Source: Pseudoalteromonas sp. T1lg75
GTDB lineage: Bacteria > Pseudomonadota > Gammaproteobacteria > Enterobacterales > Alteromonadaceae
Reading direction: 5' to 3'
Assembly (NCBI RefSeq): GCF_002964705.1
Contig: NZ_PQCD01000015.1
Span: 186,001-250,000 of the forward strand
DNA: 64,000 bases
Shown in pieces: positions 20,602 through 32,689 of the stretch; positions within the stretch are counted from its first letter, which is position 1; every line of letters starts with the position of its first letter. Both the position numbers and the translations under genes were made by a program. The notes under the pieces were generated by a model, which saw only the letters and a list, made by a program, of their open reading frames with translations, was not told the DNA's origin and searched no databases.

Positions 20602-21594
20602 ATGCGTCAATACCTAAGTGCCCTTGTTTTATGTCTGAGTGCGACCGGCCTGCAAGCTCAGCAGAGCTGGCAAACGGTCAGCGAGCATGTGGACTTTATT
20701 GAGCAACCCGCAAAGTTGCGCTTTTATGATTCCAACCAAGCGCTGATCCAAGGGGATCGGTGTGCGCTGCTGGTCGATGCTCCGGGGGAGTTTACACAAA
20801 CTCAAGTGTTTATTGCGCAACTGCGCAAACAATTGCGCGTGCCCCTGTGTTATGTGCTGGCCTCCCATGCCCATGATGACCATTTACTTGGTTTGGCCCT
20901 GGTACAAAAGCACTTCCCGGATGCGCAGCTCATCGTGCATCAATCCCTTGGTGATAATTTTCACCTCGCCCATGAGCAGTTAAACGAGCGTTTGGATGGC
21001 TTTGTTAAAAGTATCGCCCTAAGTACGCAACGTATGGAAAAGTTGCCGGAGCAGGAGCAACAAGTTTGGCGGGGAAAGATAGCCCGGGCCCAGGCGCGGT
21101 TTAAGCAGTGGCAGTCGCTGGCGTTTTCAACGCCTGACAAGGTGATATCCCAGGCCACCGAGCTTGATTTGGGCAAGTTAAATGTCGAGCTACTGCCTTT
21201 TGCTGCGCACACCCAAGGTGATATTGCCGTATTGGTAAGGGATGATAAATTGCTGATTGGCGCCGATATGGTCGATATGTTGCCCTACCCAGGCGAGGGC
21301 AACTACCAGGCTTGGCTGCAGGCCTTGGATGAGTTATCACAATTGCCTGTAACTCAGGTATTGCCGGGTCATGGCAGTGTCCTTGTAACGTCTGACTTAA
21401 CAACGCCCAAGGCCTGGCTTGAGGCCATAGTGGCTCATGTTAAGGCGAACCCAAGCACCGATGTTGCCACCTTGGTTGAAACCTTTCCCAAGCGGTATCA
21501 GCCTCAGGATGATGAGCTGGCTCAACGTGCCTATGTCATGTTTTTGGAAGCCGGCATTAAACGCGCGAAACAAGCCGCAACAACAAAAGACTAG
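20602..21594 (+). CDS. Secreted metallo-beta-lactamase-fold hydrolase
   Basis: 330 residues with a signal peptide (MRQYLSALVLCLSATGLQAQ) and the full zinc-site set of the MBL fold: SHAHDDH (HxHxDH, about residues 90-96), AAHTQGD, GADMVD and LPGHG. The insert between the first and second motif (about 100 residues, Gln/Arg rich helices) is like that of B3-type and quinoprotein-relay-associated hydrolases. Substrate unknown; the fold includes beta-lactamases and many other hydrolases, so resistance should not be assumed. Confidence 0.8.
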   Translation: MRQYLSALVLCLSATGLQAQQSWQTVSEHVDFIEQPAKLRFYDSNQALIQGDRCALLVDAPGEFTQTQVFIAQLRKQLRVPLCYVLASHAHDDHLLGLALVQKHFPDAQLIVHQSLGDNFHLAHEQLNERLDGFVKSIALSTQRMEKLPEQEQQVWRGKIARAQARFKQWQSLAFSTPDKVISQATELDLGKLNVELLPFAAHTQGDIAVLVRDDKLLIGADMVDMLPYPGEGNYQAWLQALDELSQLPVTQVLPGHGSVLVTSDLTTPKAWLEAIVAHVKANPSTDVATLVETFPKRYQPQDDELAQRAYVMFLEAGIKRAKQAATTKD

Positions 21595-21618
21595 CCCTTA
21601 TTTAGGGGGCTTAAAAAG

Positions 21619-21648
21619 AAAAAGGCAAACCTGAGGTTTGCCTTTTTC
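21619..21648. terminator. Bidirectional terminator
   Basis: AAAGGCAAACC / GGTTTGCCTTT stem between the convergent metallo-hydrolase and peptidase genes, with A and T runs at both sides. Confidence 0.85.
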
Positions 21649-21652
21649 CTTG

Positions 21653-24439
21653 TTATTCCTCGTAAAAAGGAATCCCTTCTTGCATCCACTGCGGCGCGGC
21701 TTTGCCTTTAAGGTGATGGTCAAAGTACTGCATCATGCGAATCGAGAAGTCGACCTGATTCGGGAATTGCTTCAGGTGATGAGGTTCGCCCTCGTATTCT
21801 AGGAAAATGACATCCTTACCGGCACGGCGCAGCGCCAGGTAGTATTGAATGCCTTCTTGCCAAGGCACGGCACCGTCTTCATTGCCAAACATCACCATAA
21901 TAGGGGTGTTCACCTTGTCGGCGAAAAACACCGGTGAGTTTTCAATGTAGAGCTCGGGGGCCTCGTACAAGGGCTTACCTATACGGCTTTGACCCGTTTC
22001 GTACTGGAACTGGCGAGCCAGACCCGATTTCAACCGTATGCCGCTGTAGGCCGAGGTCATGTTCGATACCGGGGCGCCAGACACCACGGCCTTAAACATA
22101 TCCGTTTGCGTGACCATAAAGGCGCTTTGATAACCTGCCCATGAGTGGCCCTGCAAGCCGATGGCATCCGGGTCGGCAACGCCCATATCAATAAGCTTTT
22201 GCGCCGCGTTGATCATGGTCTTGGTTGACGACGGTCCTGGATGGCCTACTTCAAAGCGAATATCCGGCAAGAAGATGGCATAGCCGTTCGAGGTAAACAT
22301 GGGGAAGTTGGGTCTGTGATTCAGCTCCATCTTCGGGAAGTCGTAGCGACGCTGGCTCATATAGCGATAGAAGTAGATCACTACCGGTACTTTTTCGCCC
22401 TCGACATAGTCGGCTGGCTTGATCAGTACACCCTGAAGGTCTTCACCATCATAGCCCTTGTAACTGACCAGCTCGGGTTTTTGACCCCATTTAAACTGAT
22501 CTATTTGCGGGTTTAGGTCAGTGACCTGTTTGGCATTGGCCAGGTCTTTATCGGCCTGCCAGTAATCCGGGAATTGCGAGTAGCTTTGCTGGGTAAACAA
22601 ATACTTCTCCGCATGTTTGGCTTTTTTCACCAGATCAAAACGGGCTTCGCCGTCGAGCAAGGTTACTAAAGACTTATCCGTCAGGTTGAGCTGAGCCACT
22701 CCCGCTTGCTTGTCTTTTAAATCAAACACGCGCAGCAACAGGGTTTCATCTGGATTAAACCCGAGCTTGTCTCTGTCGAGGTTAATCACGCGATATTGTT
22801 TGTTGTTGGCCTTGCCCTGGGTCAGTGCCTGGGCTTCCCCGCTGCGGGTATCAAACGCCCAAATATCATGCTTGGAGTTAATTAACACCTTGGAGCCGTC
22901 TCGGTACCAGCCGGCGACACCATAATCGCTGACAGGAGACGGGTAGTCGTGTTGATCATCGGCAAAGATGGCATTAATGGCCTTGCTTAGGGGGCGAACC
23001 TTGTTGCTGCCCAGGTCTTTTAATTGCCAAACGCCCTTGTCAAAGAAGACCGCATGTTTGCCAGTGGGTGACAGGCTGGGGCGGTGAGGGTGCTCGGCCA
23101 CGATCAGTTGCTTGTTACCCGTTAGTACATCGACCGCATAGTAGTCGCTATAGAAGCCCTTGTAGGTGATTTGTGCCAGGTAATCCTGATTGTTGTAACC
23201 AAGCAGGTGATCGGCCTTTTTATTCAGGTTGAGCTCGGGAACCTGGACATCGGCGAGTTGCACCACCTTATTGCCATCAAGGTGATACACGGCCTGATAA
23301 TGACGGTGCTTATTCTCTTCACCCCATTGTTGCTCTTCACGAGGCTTGATTTCATCGTCTTGATGGTGCCATAGATTAAGCTTGGCCTGCGCCATTATGG
23401 TGTCGTAATCACGCAGTGACTCGGCGTCCTGGTATTTTAGCTCTTTGGGTTTGGCGGCAAGGGTAGGACGGGCGGTGAAATACAAGCGCTCGCCATCTTC
23501 AGACCAGCTTAGCTTGCCTTTTTTACCCGCCTGCCATTGGCTATCCAGGTCCTGTAATTTGTTTTGCTCAACATGCCAAAGCATGGTGCGATAGTCGCGG
23601 CGGCGCTGGTCATCATTCACATAGTTGCCGACATTAAAGGCCACCAGGTTTTGCATTGGATGCCAGTCGATAGCGCTGAGGGTTACACCCGGCTCGTCGA
23701 TAAGTACATGGCTCTGGCCGCTGTTTAAGTCCAGGTAACTGATCTCGTTTTCGCTGCCGTCTTTACTTTGCGTATTGAACAGCAAGCCTGCACCTGTGTG
23801 GCTAAAGGCGAATTTGAGCACAGCGTCCTGGCTGCTGCTGGCACCCGAGTTCAAGTCCACCACAACCAGCTCTAAGACCTTGTCTTTTTTATCGGCCTTA
23901 ATGGCGTCTTCGGTTTTGCCTGAGCTTTCTGCACCGTTTGCTGGTGCATCAGTTTCTTCGCTTTTATCGTTCGCTTTGTTTTCTTCTTGCTCATGGCGAT
24001 AGGCAAGCCAGCGACCATCATCGGAGATTTGATAGTCTTTAACGGCGGCAAACTCTTGTTGCTCACCGCTTTGGGTATTGACCAGTACGAGTGTGTTTTT
24101 TAGTTTTTTCTTGGCTTTTTTATCTGTGGTTTCTTTCTCTAACAGGGAAGGAACTTGCAAAAACGCGGCCCACTGGCTGTTTTTATTGATGCTGGCCTGG
24201 GTGCCGCGCTCAACGCTGGCAAGCAAGGTGTTGCTCTCAAGGTCATACACCAGACCCTGGGCGTCGCCGCGATAGGGCGTAGCGCTAAAGGCCAATACCT
24301 TGCCTTGCTCACCCAGCACGGTGGATTTGGGGTATTTAAAATCAAAGACATCGCTAAATTCGAGTGCCTCTTGGGCATAAACTTGGGTGCCAAGCGTCGC
24401 GAACAGCGCAGCGCTGAGTACTGTCAGTGCAGGTTTCAT
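21653..24439 (-). CDS. Secreted S9 (prolyl oligopeptidase) family peptidase
   Basis: 928-residue serine peptidase with signal peptide MKPALTVLSAALFATLGTQVYAQ. N-terminal two thirds form a WD/TolB-like propeller (repeated D-G-x-W and GxLL type strands), the C-terminal 250 residues the alpha/beta-hydrolase domain. Catalytic residues: Ser in GLQGHSWAG (near 765), Asp in FGNEDGAVPW (near 852) and His in EGEPHHL (near 885). A charged Lys/Glu/Asp linker (about residues 130-170) interrupts the propeller. Probably degrades peptides in the periplasm or outside. Monocistronic, divergent from yaiI. Confidence 0.9.
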   Translation of the reverse strand: MKPALTVLSAALFATLGTQVYAQEALEFSDVFDFKYPKSTVLGEQGKVLAFSATPYRGDAQGLVYDLESNTLLASVERGTQASINKNSQWAAFLQVPSLLEKETTDKKAKKKLKNTLVLVNTQSGEQQEFAAVKDYQISDDGRWLAYRHEQEENKANDKSEETDAPANGAESSGKTEDAIKADKKDKVLELVVVDLNSGASSSQDAVLKFAFSHTGAGLLFNTQSKDGSENEISYLDLNSGQSHVLIDEPGVTLSAIDWHPMQNLVAFNVGNYVNDDQRRRDYRTMLWHVEQNKLQDLDSQWQAGKKGKLSWSEDGERLYFTARPTLAAKPKELKYQDAESLRDYDTIMAQAKLNLWHHQDDEIKPREEQQWGEENKHRHYQAVYHLDGNKVVQLADVQVPELNLNKKADHLLGYNNQDYLAQITYKGFYSDYYAVDVLTGNKQLIVAEHPHRPSLSPTGKHAVFFDKGVWQLKDLGSNKVRPLSKAINAIFADDQHDYPSPVSDYGVAGWYRDGSKVLINSKHDIWAFDTRSGEAQALTQGKANNKQYRVINLDRDKLGFNPDETLLLRVFDLKDKQAGVAQLNLTDKSLVTLLDGEARFDLVKKAKHAEKYLFTQQSYSQFPDYWQADKDLANAKQVTDLNPQIDQFKWGQKPELVSYKGYDGEDLQGVLIKPADYVEGEKVPVVIYFYRYMSQRRYDFPKMELNHRPNFPMFTSNGYAIFLPDIRFEVGHPGPSSTKTMINAAQKLIDMGVADPDAIGLQGHSWAGYQSAFMVTQTDMFKAVVSGAPVSNMTSAYSGIRLKSGLARQFQYETGQSRIGKPLYEAPELYIENSPVFFADKVNTPIMVMFGNEDGAVPWQEGIQYYLALRRAGKDVIFLEYEGEPHHLKQFPNQVDFSIRMMQYFDHHLKGKAAPQWMQEGIPFYEE

Positions 24440-24596
24440 AACAATTCATTCCTGTATCGTTTTTTGCCCATTGTAAGCGCTTAAATGTGCAGCGCGACTA
24501 AATTCGATAAGCCGTCCGTTATTGCCGTTGAATCGCACCTTGGCGGTTTTTCTTCGACCTAACCCCGCGTATACTGATGTTTTCCTTTAGCAGATC

Positions 24597-25046
24597 ATGA
24601 TTATGAGTATTTGGGTTGATGCCGATGCCTGCCCGGTGGCCATTCGCGAGATAATTTGCCGCGCCGCGGTGCGCACCAAAACCAAGGTGGTGTTTGTTGC
24701 CAATCAGTATATTCGCCTGCCGGCCTCGGAATATTTACGCATGCAGCAGGTGATGCCGGGCTTTGATGTGGCCGACAACGAAATTGTGAAGCAGGTGCAA
24801 AGCGGTGAGCTGGTGATCACCAGTGATATTCCCCTCGCTTCGGAGGTGATCGATAAGGGCGCACTGGCACTGAATACCCGCGGCGAGCTCTATACCAAGG
24901 AAAATATCAAGTCACGCCTGAATATGCGCGACTTTATGGATACCCTGCGCAGCAGCGGTATTCAAACCGGTGGGCAGGCGCCGCTGAGCGCCCAGGATAA
25001 ACAACAATTTGCCAATCATCTCGACCGCTGGCTTGCGCAGCAGTGA
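24597..25046 (+). CDS. yaiI: YaiI/YqxD family protein (DUF188)
   Basis: 149 residues with the family signature [16 protein letters not shown] at the N-terminus, followed by FVANQ, DIVKQV-like [28 protein letters not shown] and [12 protein letters not shown]. Conserved in many bacteria, related to PIN-like nuclease folds, function not established. Either ATG (24597 or 24603) may be used. Confidence 0.92.
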   Translation: MIMSIWVDADACPVAIREIICRAAVRTKTKVVFVANQYIRLPASEYLRMQQVMPGFDVADNEIVKQVQSGELVITSDIPLASEVIDKGALALNTRGELYTKENIKSRLNMRDFMDTLRSSGIQTGGQAPLSAQDKQQFANHLDRWLAQQ

Positions 25047-25074
25047 GTTTCTAGGCTAGACTGCGCCACGAACA

Positions 25075-25170
25075 CTTGTCGGAGTGCCCTAACTTACCAT
25101 TAGGTATCAAGGGGCTGAGATCGCAATTGCGGGATCCGTTAACCTGATCAGGCTCATACCTGCGTAGGGA

Positions 25171-25175
<5 letters not shown>
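25075..25175 (+). promoter_or_regulatory. TPP riboswitch (THI element)
   Basis: Complete thiamin pyrophosphate aptamer before thiC: P1 CTTGT (25075-25079) with ACAAG (25171-25175), the GGGGCTGAGA core at 25111-25120, and the conserved 3' half CTGATCAGGC...TACCTGCGTAGGGAAC. TPP binding should close P1 and lower thi expression. Confidence 0.95.
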
Positions 25176-27265
<2,090 letters not shown>

Positions 27266-27266
<1 letters not shown>

Positions 27267-28270
27267 TGGGTAAAAAAATAGCCATAGTGGGCTTCGGCTT
27301 GTGCGGCCGGGTGGCCGCACTCTTGCTGGCCAAGCATTACCGGCTCGAAGTCTTCGACAGCGGTGACGCCGAGGGCAGCGGCAGTGCCGGTTCAGTGGCC
27401 GCGGCCATGCTGGCGCCCTTAGCCGAGTCGGTACTGTGCGAGCAGGATTTGGCGGAGCAGGGGCTGGAGTCTCTGGCGCTATGGCCACAATTGCTGGCGT
27501 TGCTCGACACTCAGGTGCATTTTCAGCGCCAAGGCACCGTGGTTGTCGCCCATGCCCAGGATCAGGGTGCGATGGCGCATTTTCAAAAGCAGCTGAAGCC
27601 CTTGGCCGGTTATGAGCCGGAGCAGTTAACAGCGGCGCGCCTGCGCCAGTTGGAGCCGGAGCTGGCGGGGCGCTTTGGCGGCGGGCTTTACCTGCCCAGT
27701 GAGGGGCAGCTGGATAACCTCGGCTTTTTCCACCATAGCTATGCGCGTTTAAAAAATGCCGGGGTGCGTTTTCACTTTCACACCCAGGTGCAGCCGCTGG
27801 AGCTGGCCCAGCAGGACTATCTGGCGGTGCTTGATTGTCGCGGCATGGGCGCCAAGGGCGAGCTGCCCTTGCGTGGTGTTCGCGGCGAGGTGGCTCGGGT
27901 GGTGGCCCCCGAGGTTTTCCTGCAGCGCCCGGTGCGCCTGATGCATCCGCGTTACCCCATTTATATTGCTCCGAAACCGGGCAATCGTTATGTCATCGGC
28001 GCCACGGAAATTGAATCTCAGGATCAGCGCCCAGTCACGGTGCGCAGTGGTTTGGAGCTATTGAGTGCCGCATTTAGCGTACACAGTGGTTTTGCCGAGG
28101 CTCATATTGAGGCCTTGCAGGTGGGCTTGCGTCCGGCACTGATGGATAACCGCCCCAGCGTCAGTCGTCAGGGCAAGGTGCTCAGTATCAACGGCCTGTA
28201 CCGTCACGGTTATATGCTGGCTCCCGCCGTGGTGCGCTCGGCCCTGGCCGAGTTTAATACCGCATTTTAA
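27266..28270 (+). CDS. thiO: Glycine oxidase-type FAD enzyme ThiO
   Basis: DAO-family flavoenzyme that oxidises glycine to dehydroglycine for thiazole formation, the oxygen-dependent alternative to ThiH. 334 residues; FAD-binding IAIVGFGLCGRVAALLLA at the N-terminus, GSAGSVAAAMLAPLAE, a middle substrate domain, and the C-terminal VGLRPALMDNRPSV and INGLYRHGYMLAPAV. Overlaps thiC by one base (TAATG) and is followed by thiS after 11 bases. Its place in the operon supports the assignment. Confidence 0.9.
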
Positions 28271-28281
28271 GGTAATGAATT

Positions 28282-28479
28282 ATGCAGATTTTTATTAATG
28301 ACAGCGCCTTTGAGGTGCCGGAAAAGGCCAGCGCAGAGCAGGCCCTGGCTAGCTTTGGGGCCAAGCCGCCCTTTGCCTTGGCCGTCAATGGCCAATTTGT
28401 GGCCCAGGGGCAATATCCGCATCTTGCGCTGCAAGACGGCGACAGGCTGGATATTCTGTCACCCATACAAGGGGGTTAG
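28282..28479 (+). CDS. thiS: Sulfur carrier protein ThiS
   Basis: 65-residue ubiquitin-like protein ending in the required GG (SPIQGG). ThiF adenylates this C-terminus and sulfur is loaded as thiocarboxylate for ThiG. Directly adjoins thiG with no gap. Confidence 0.96.
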   Translation: MQIFINDSAFEVPEKASAEQALASFGAKPPFALAVNGQFVAQGQYPHLALQDGDRLDILSPIQGG

Positions 28480-29271
28480 ATGAGCGATAAACTGACTATT
28501 TACGGCCAGGAGTTTAGTAGCCGTTTACTCATAGGCTCGGCACTTTATCCGTCACCCAAGTGCATGCATGAGGCGATTCTTGCCAGTGAAAGCGAAATCG
28601 TCACCGTATCCCTTAGACGACAAAACTCTCAGGCCGCAGGCGATGATTTTTGGCAGCTCATTAAGGACACCGGCTTGACCGTGTTGCCCAACACCGCGGG
28701 CTGCCACAGCGTGCAAGAGGTCTTGACCCTGGCACAGATGTGCCGTGAGGTCTTCGCCACCGACTGGATTAAGCTTGAGCTTATTGGCGATGACTATAAC
28801 CTGCAGCCGGACCCGGTGGCCTTGCTTGATGCCGCCGAGCAATTGCTGGCCAAGGGCTTTAAGGTCTTGCCCTATTGCACCGATGATCTGGTGATTTGCC
28901 AGCGCTTGGCCGCTCTGGGCTGTGAAGTGATCATGCCTTGGGCGGCGCCCATAGGCACGGGCAAGGGTATTCTTAACCCTTATGCGTTGCAAAGTATTCG
29001 CGAGCGTCTGCCCCATGTCACCTTGATTGTCGATGCTGGGCTGGGGGTGCCGTCGCATGCCTGTCAGGCCATGGAGCTGGGTGCCGATGCGGTGTTGTTA
29101 AACTCCGCCATCGCCGGCGCCAATGACCCAGTATTGATGGCGCGTGCCTTTGCCAATGCCACCTTGGCCGGTCGACAAAGCTATTTGGCCGGACCCATGG
29201 CGGTAAAATCTACCGCCGTGCCTTCAACACCGACCCTGGGTATGCCAGTATGGCACCAGTTTAACGAGTGA
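28480..29271 (+). CDS. thiG: Thiazole synthase ThiG
   Basis: TIM-barrel enzyme that makes the thiazole phosphate of thiamin from DXP, dehydroglycine and ThiS thiocarboxylate. 263 residues; [54 protein letters not shown] with the catalytic Lys, [21 protein letters not shown] and [11 protein letters not shown] are all present. Confidence 0.97.
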   Translation: MSDKLTIYGQEFSSRLLIGSALYPSPKCMHEAILASESEIVTVSLRRQNSQAAGDDFWQLIKDTGLTVLPNTAGCHSVQEVLTLAQMCREVFATDWIKLELIGDDYNLQPDPVALLDAAEQLLAKGFKVLPYCTDDLVICQRLAALGCEVIMPWAAPIGTGKGILNPYALQSIRERLPHVTLIVDAGLGVPSHACQAMELGADAVLLNSAIAGANDPVLMARAFANATLAGRQSYLAGPMAVKSTAVPSTPTLGMPVWHQFNE

Positions 29272-29278
29272 GAGCAGT

Positions 29279-30823
29279 ATGAGCGAAATAGTTTGGACAA
29301 TTGCCGGTTCGGATAGCGGAGGCGGTGCCGGTATTCAAGCCGATTTACAGGCCATGCGCAGCTTTGGCGTACATGGCTGTAGCGTTGTCACGGCGCTGAC
29401 GGCGCAAAACAGCGTTGCCGTTGAGGCACTGAACCCGGTGGATTTGGCGGTTATCGAGTCACAATTACAGGCCCTGGCCCATGACCTGCGCCCTCGGGCG
29501 ATAAAAATAGGCATGCTTGCCAATGTCCAGCAAATTCAGTTGGTTGCCGAGCACTTACAGTATTACCGCGACAACTGGGAGACGCCGCCCCAGGTTGTCT
29601 ACGACCCGGTGGCTATTGCCAGCAGCGGCGATAGCCTGATTGAGGAAGACGCGCAAAGCGAGATTGCCGACGCCATAAAAACGCATCTGTTACCGCTGGT
29701 GGATGTGATCACCCCCAATGTGCACGAAACGCAAATGCTTACCGGGGTGTACCTGATAGGGCCGGATGCCCTGCGTGATGCCGCCAAACGCCTGCAAGAG
29801 TGGGGCGCCAAGAGCGTTATTATCAAGGGTGGCCACTGGGATTATCCGCAAGGTTACTGCGTTGATTTTTGCCGCCACGGCGAGCAGGAGTACTGGCTGG
29901 GAAATGAGAGCGTTGTCACGCCCCATACCCACGGCACCGGCTGTACTTTGTCCTCGGTGCTGGCATCCTGTCTGGCCAAGGGGTATCCCCTTAAAGATGC
30001 CTTTATCCTTGGTAAGGCCTATATCAATGCAGGGTTAAAAGCTGCTGGGCGTTATGGCGAGGGCGTAGGCCCGGTTGCTCATACCCAGTTCCCGGTGAAT
30101 TTGGCCGACTTTCCCCAGGTGATCGAGCCGGGTAGTTGGCTGGGCGATGCCCTAGATTTTGATTGTGTCAGCGATTTTAATTATGCCGCCGGCTTCGCTC
30201 CTTGCCCCGAACGTCTTGGTCTGTATGCCGTGGTGGATTCCCTGGATTGGTTGGAACTGTGTTTGCAAAACGGCATTAAAACAGTGCAGTTACGGATTAA
30301 GGATGCCGAGGCCAGCAATCTGGAGCAGGATATTCTCCGCGCCATTGAGTTAGGCAAAGTTTATCGGGCACAGGTCTTTATTAATGACCACTGGCAGTTG
30401 GCGCTTAAACATGGCGCCTATGGCGTGCACCTGGGCCAGGAAGACTTACACACCGCAAACCTAAAGGCTATTCAAGAAGCCGGCATGCGGTTGGGCTTAT
30501 CCACCCATGGCTTCTATGAAATGCTGCTGGCGCACAATTATCGTCCCAGCTATATGGCCTTTGGTGCCATCTACCCGACTACCACTAAGGATATGAGCGG
30601 GCAAATACAGGGCCTAGAGAAGCTGCGCCATTTTGTGCCCCTGATGCAGCCGCATTATCCCTGTGTGGCCATTGGCGGGATTGATTTGATGCGTATGACC
30701 GAGGTAGTGGAAACCGGCGTTGGCAGCGTTGCCGTGGTACGCGCCATTACCGAAGCGGCCGACCCGCTAGCGGCCATTGAAGAACTGCAGCAGGTTATGA
30801 GTGGAGCACCTGGTGAGTGTTGA
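29279..30823 (+). CDS. thiDE: Bifunctional HMP-P kinase / thiamin phosphate synthase (ThiD-ThiE fusion)
   Basis: 514-residue fusion. N-terminal ThiD ribokinase-fold domain (about residues 1-270): IAGSDSGGGAGIQADLQAM, PVAIASSGDSL, ITPNVHETQML and HTHGTGCTLSS. C-terminal ThiE TIM barrel (about 310-505): LGLYAVVDSLDWL, VQLRIKD, FINDHWQLAL, YGVHLGQEDL, YMAFGAIYPTTTK and VAIGGIDL. It phosphorylates HMP-P and joins it to thiazole phosphate. Its 3' end overlaps thiF by about 11-23 bases, depending on the thiF start. Confidence 0.95.
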   Translation: MSEIVWTIAGSDSGGGAGIQADLQAMRSFGVHGCSVVTALTAQNSVAVEALNPVDLAVIESQLQALAHDLRPRAIKIGMLANVQQIQLVAEHLQYYRDNWETPPQVVYDPVAIASSGDSLIEEDAQSEIADAIKTHLLPLVDVITPNVHETQMLTGVYLIGPDALRDAAKRLQEWGAKSVIIKGGHWDYPQGYCVDFCRHGEQEYWLGNESVVTPHTHGTGCTLSSVLASCLAKGYPLKDAFILGKAYINAGLKAAGRYGEGVGPVAHTQFPVNLADFPQVIEPGSWLGDALDFDCVSDFNYAAGFAPCPERLGLYAVVDSLDWLELCLQNGIKTVQLRIKDAEASNLEQDILRAIELGKVYRAQVFINDHWQLALKHGAYGVHLGQEDLHTANLKAIQEAGMRLGLSTHGFYEMLLAHNYRPSYMAFGAIYPTTTKDMSGQIQGLEKLRHFVPLMQPHYPCVAIGGIDLMRMTEVVETGVGSVAVVRAITEAADPLAAIEELQQVMSGAPGEC

Positions 30824-31568
30824 AGAGCTAAGCGCTAAAGAGCAGATCCGCTACTCTCGCCAGCTGATGTTGGATGGTTTTGGCATCGACGCCCAACTGC
30901 GGCTAAAAAACGCCACCGTGCTGGTGGTTGGCTGTGGCGGTTTGGGCAGCCCGGCGCTTATGTATCTGGCCAGTAGCGGTATTGGTCGCCTACGGCTGAT
31001 GGATGATGATCTGGTAGAGCTCAGCAACCTGCAGCGTCAGGTGCTGTTTAAGGTCAATCACCTGGGTCAGCCCAAGGCCAAAGCGGCGGCCAAGGTACTG
31101 GCGAGCCTAAACAATGAGATTGCAGTAGAAGCGATCGTGACACGCGCCGATGCCAACAATCTGGATGAGCTGGTAAACGACTGTGATCTGGTGTTGGACT
31201 GCAGCGATAATTTTGCCACCCGCTACGCAGTTAATCGCAGCTGCTATGCTCAGAAGAAGCCATTGGTAAGTGCTGCGGCTTCTGGCTTTAATGCGCATCT
31301 GGCCTATTTTGACTTTCGCCGCGCGGCATCCCCTTGCTATGAATGTGTCTTTCCCGAGCGCGAAGATAACCCCAGTGATAATTGCGCGACTCAGGGGGTG
31401 ATAGCGCCTTTACTTGGCATTATTGGGGCGCAGCAGGCCTTGCTGGCTATTCAGTGTCTTCTTGGGACTGGTGAGACGGGAGTAGTGCACAGTTATAATG
31501 CTCATACCCTAGGGCAAAAACAGTTTAAACTGCCTAAAGACCCAGACTGTGACTGCTGTGGAAAATAA
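30801..31568 (+). CDS. thiF: Sulfur-carrier adenylyltransferase ThiF
   Basis: E1-like enzyme that adenylates ThiS. 255 residues; RYSRQLMLDGFGIDAQLRL, nucleotide-binding VVGCGGLGSPALMYLASSGIG, LQRQVLF, DCSDNFATRYAVN, and zinc cysteines (CYECVF and CDCC at the C-terminus). Could be read as MoeB by homology alone; the thi operon context decides for ThiF. An alternative GTG start at 30813 would shorten the overlap with thiDE. Terminator follows directly. Confidence 0.93.
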   Translation: MEHLVSVEELSAKEQIRYSRQLMLDGFGIDAQLRLKNATVLVVGCGGLGSPALMYLASSGIGRLRLMDDDLVELSNLQRQVLFKVNHLGQPKAKAAAKVLASLNNEIAVEAIVTRADANNLDELVNDCDLVLDCSDNFATRYAVNRSCYAQKKPLVSAAASGFNAHLAYFDFRRAASPCYECVFPEREDNPSDNCATQGVIAPLLGIIGAQQALLAIQCLLGTGETGVVHSYNAHTLGQKQFKLPKDPDCDCCGK

Positions 31569-31597
31569 AAAAGCCAAGCGATGCTTGGCTTTTTTTG
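31565..31597. terminator. Terminator between thiF and ppaC
   Basis: AAAGCCAAGC / GCTTGGCTTT stem with T7; A run on the left lets it serve the convergent ppaC as well. Confidence 0.9.
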
Positions 31598-31637
31598 CCG
31601 CCCAGAAAGGCGGTATTAGAGCAATCTAGGTCGGGCT

Positions 31638-32561
31638 TTAGCCCGCGAATGCGTCCTGCAGCGGCGGCACTACCTGTTTCTTGCGACTTAATACGCCATC
31701 TAACCATACTTTCGAGTCGCTGATCTCGGCGTCATAGGCTTTGGCTACTATGCCTTCATCGTCAGAGGCGATCAGCATTTGTGAGCCTTCCTTCATGATG
31801 TCGGTTAGCAGTAGCAATACGCTGTGGCGGTTGCCTTCTTCTTTAAGCTTTGCGATATCCGCTTCCAGATCGGCCTTGATATCGTCAAATACAGCAAGGT
31901 CAATCACTTCCAGCTGGCCGATGCCAACCAGGTTGCCATTCATGTTGAAGTCTTTGAAGTCACGCATAACCAGATCGCGCGCCGGAGTGCCTTCAACGGC
32001 AGATTTTACCTTGAACATTTCCATGCCCAGCTCTTTCGGGTCGTCGATGCCAGCGATTTCCGCCAGGGCTTCAACGCATTTGATATCGGCCGTGGTACAG
32101 GTTGGCGACTTGAAAATGACGGTGTCGCTCAGGATGGCGCACATCATCAGGCCGGCGATGCCTTTAGGGATTTCGACGTTGTAGAAGTCATACATCATTT
32201 TGATTATGGTGTTTGAACAACCAACCGGGCGGATCCAGCACTCAAGCGGGGTCGAAGTGGTCAGATCGCCAAGTTTATGGTGGTCTACCACGCCCACTAC
32301 ACGGGCCTGATCGATATCATCGGGAGCCTGAGTTTTCTCGGTGTGATCGACGATATACACATCTTCACCGGCATAGCTCATTTTTAGCTCTGGGGCTTCA
32401 AAGCCGAAACGGTCAAGGATAAATTGTGTTTCCGGTGATACCTCGCCTAAACGGGTCGGGATCGCCTCTTCACCGATTTGGTTTTTAAGGTACGCCAGTG
32501 CAATCGCACCGCAGATAGAATCAGAATCAGGGATCTTGTGTCCCACTACATACATGGCCAT
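31638..32561 (-). CDS. ppaC: Manganese-dependent inorganic pyrophosphatase (family II)
   Basis: Hydrolyses pyrophosphate in the cytoplasm. 307 residues, DHH-superfamily: metal ligands in GHKIPDSDS (residues 8-16), VDHTE and VVDHHK, plus GCSNTII, MMCAILSDT, and the C-terminal DHHA2 domain with SRKKQVVPPL at the end. Monocistronic and convergent with the thi operon. Such family II enzymes are typical of Vibrio, Shewanella and Pseudoalteromonas. Confidence 0.96.
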   Translation of the reverse strand: MAMYVVGHKIPDSDSICGAIALAYLKNQIGEEAIPTRLGEVSPETQFILDRFGFEAPELKMSYAGEDVYIVDHTEKTQAPDDIDQARVVGVVDHHKLGDLTTSTPLECWIRPVGCSNTIIKMMYDFYNVEIPKGIAGLMMCAILSDTVIFKSPTCTTADIKCVEALAEIAGIDDPKELGMEMFKVKSAVEGTPARDLVMRDFKDFNMNGNLVGIGQLEVIDLAVFDDIKADLEADIAKLKEEGNRHSVLLLLTDIMKEGSQMLIASDDEGIVAKAYDAEISDSKVWLDGVLSRKKQVVPPLQDAFAG

Positions 32562-32689
32562 TGTGACTCTCCAAAATACTTTGCCCCTATTGTAACAATA
32601 ATTAACCGCCCTGGGGTAGCGGCAAATGGGCTGATTGAGGGCGACTTTTTGGTTACACTGAGGGTCAGGATTTTAACTAGGGGCCCGCA

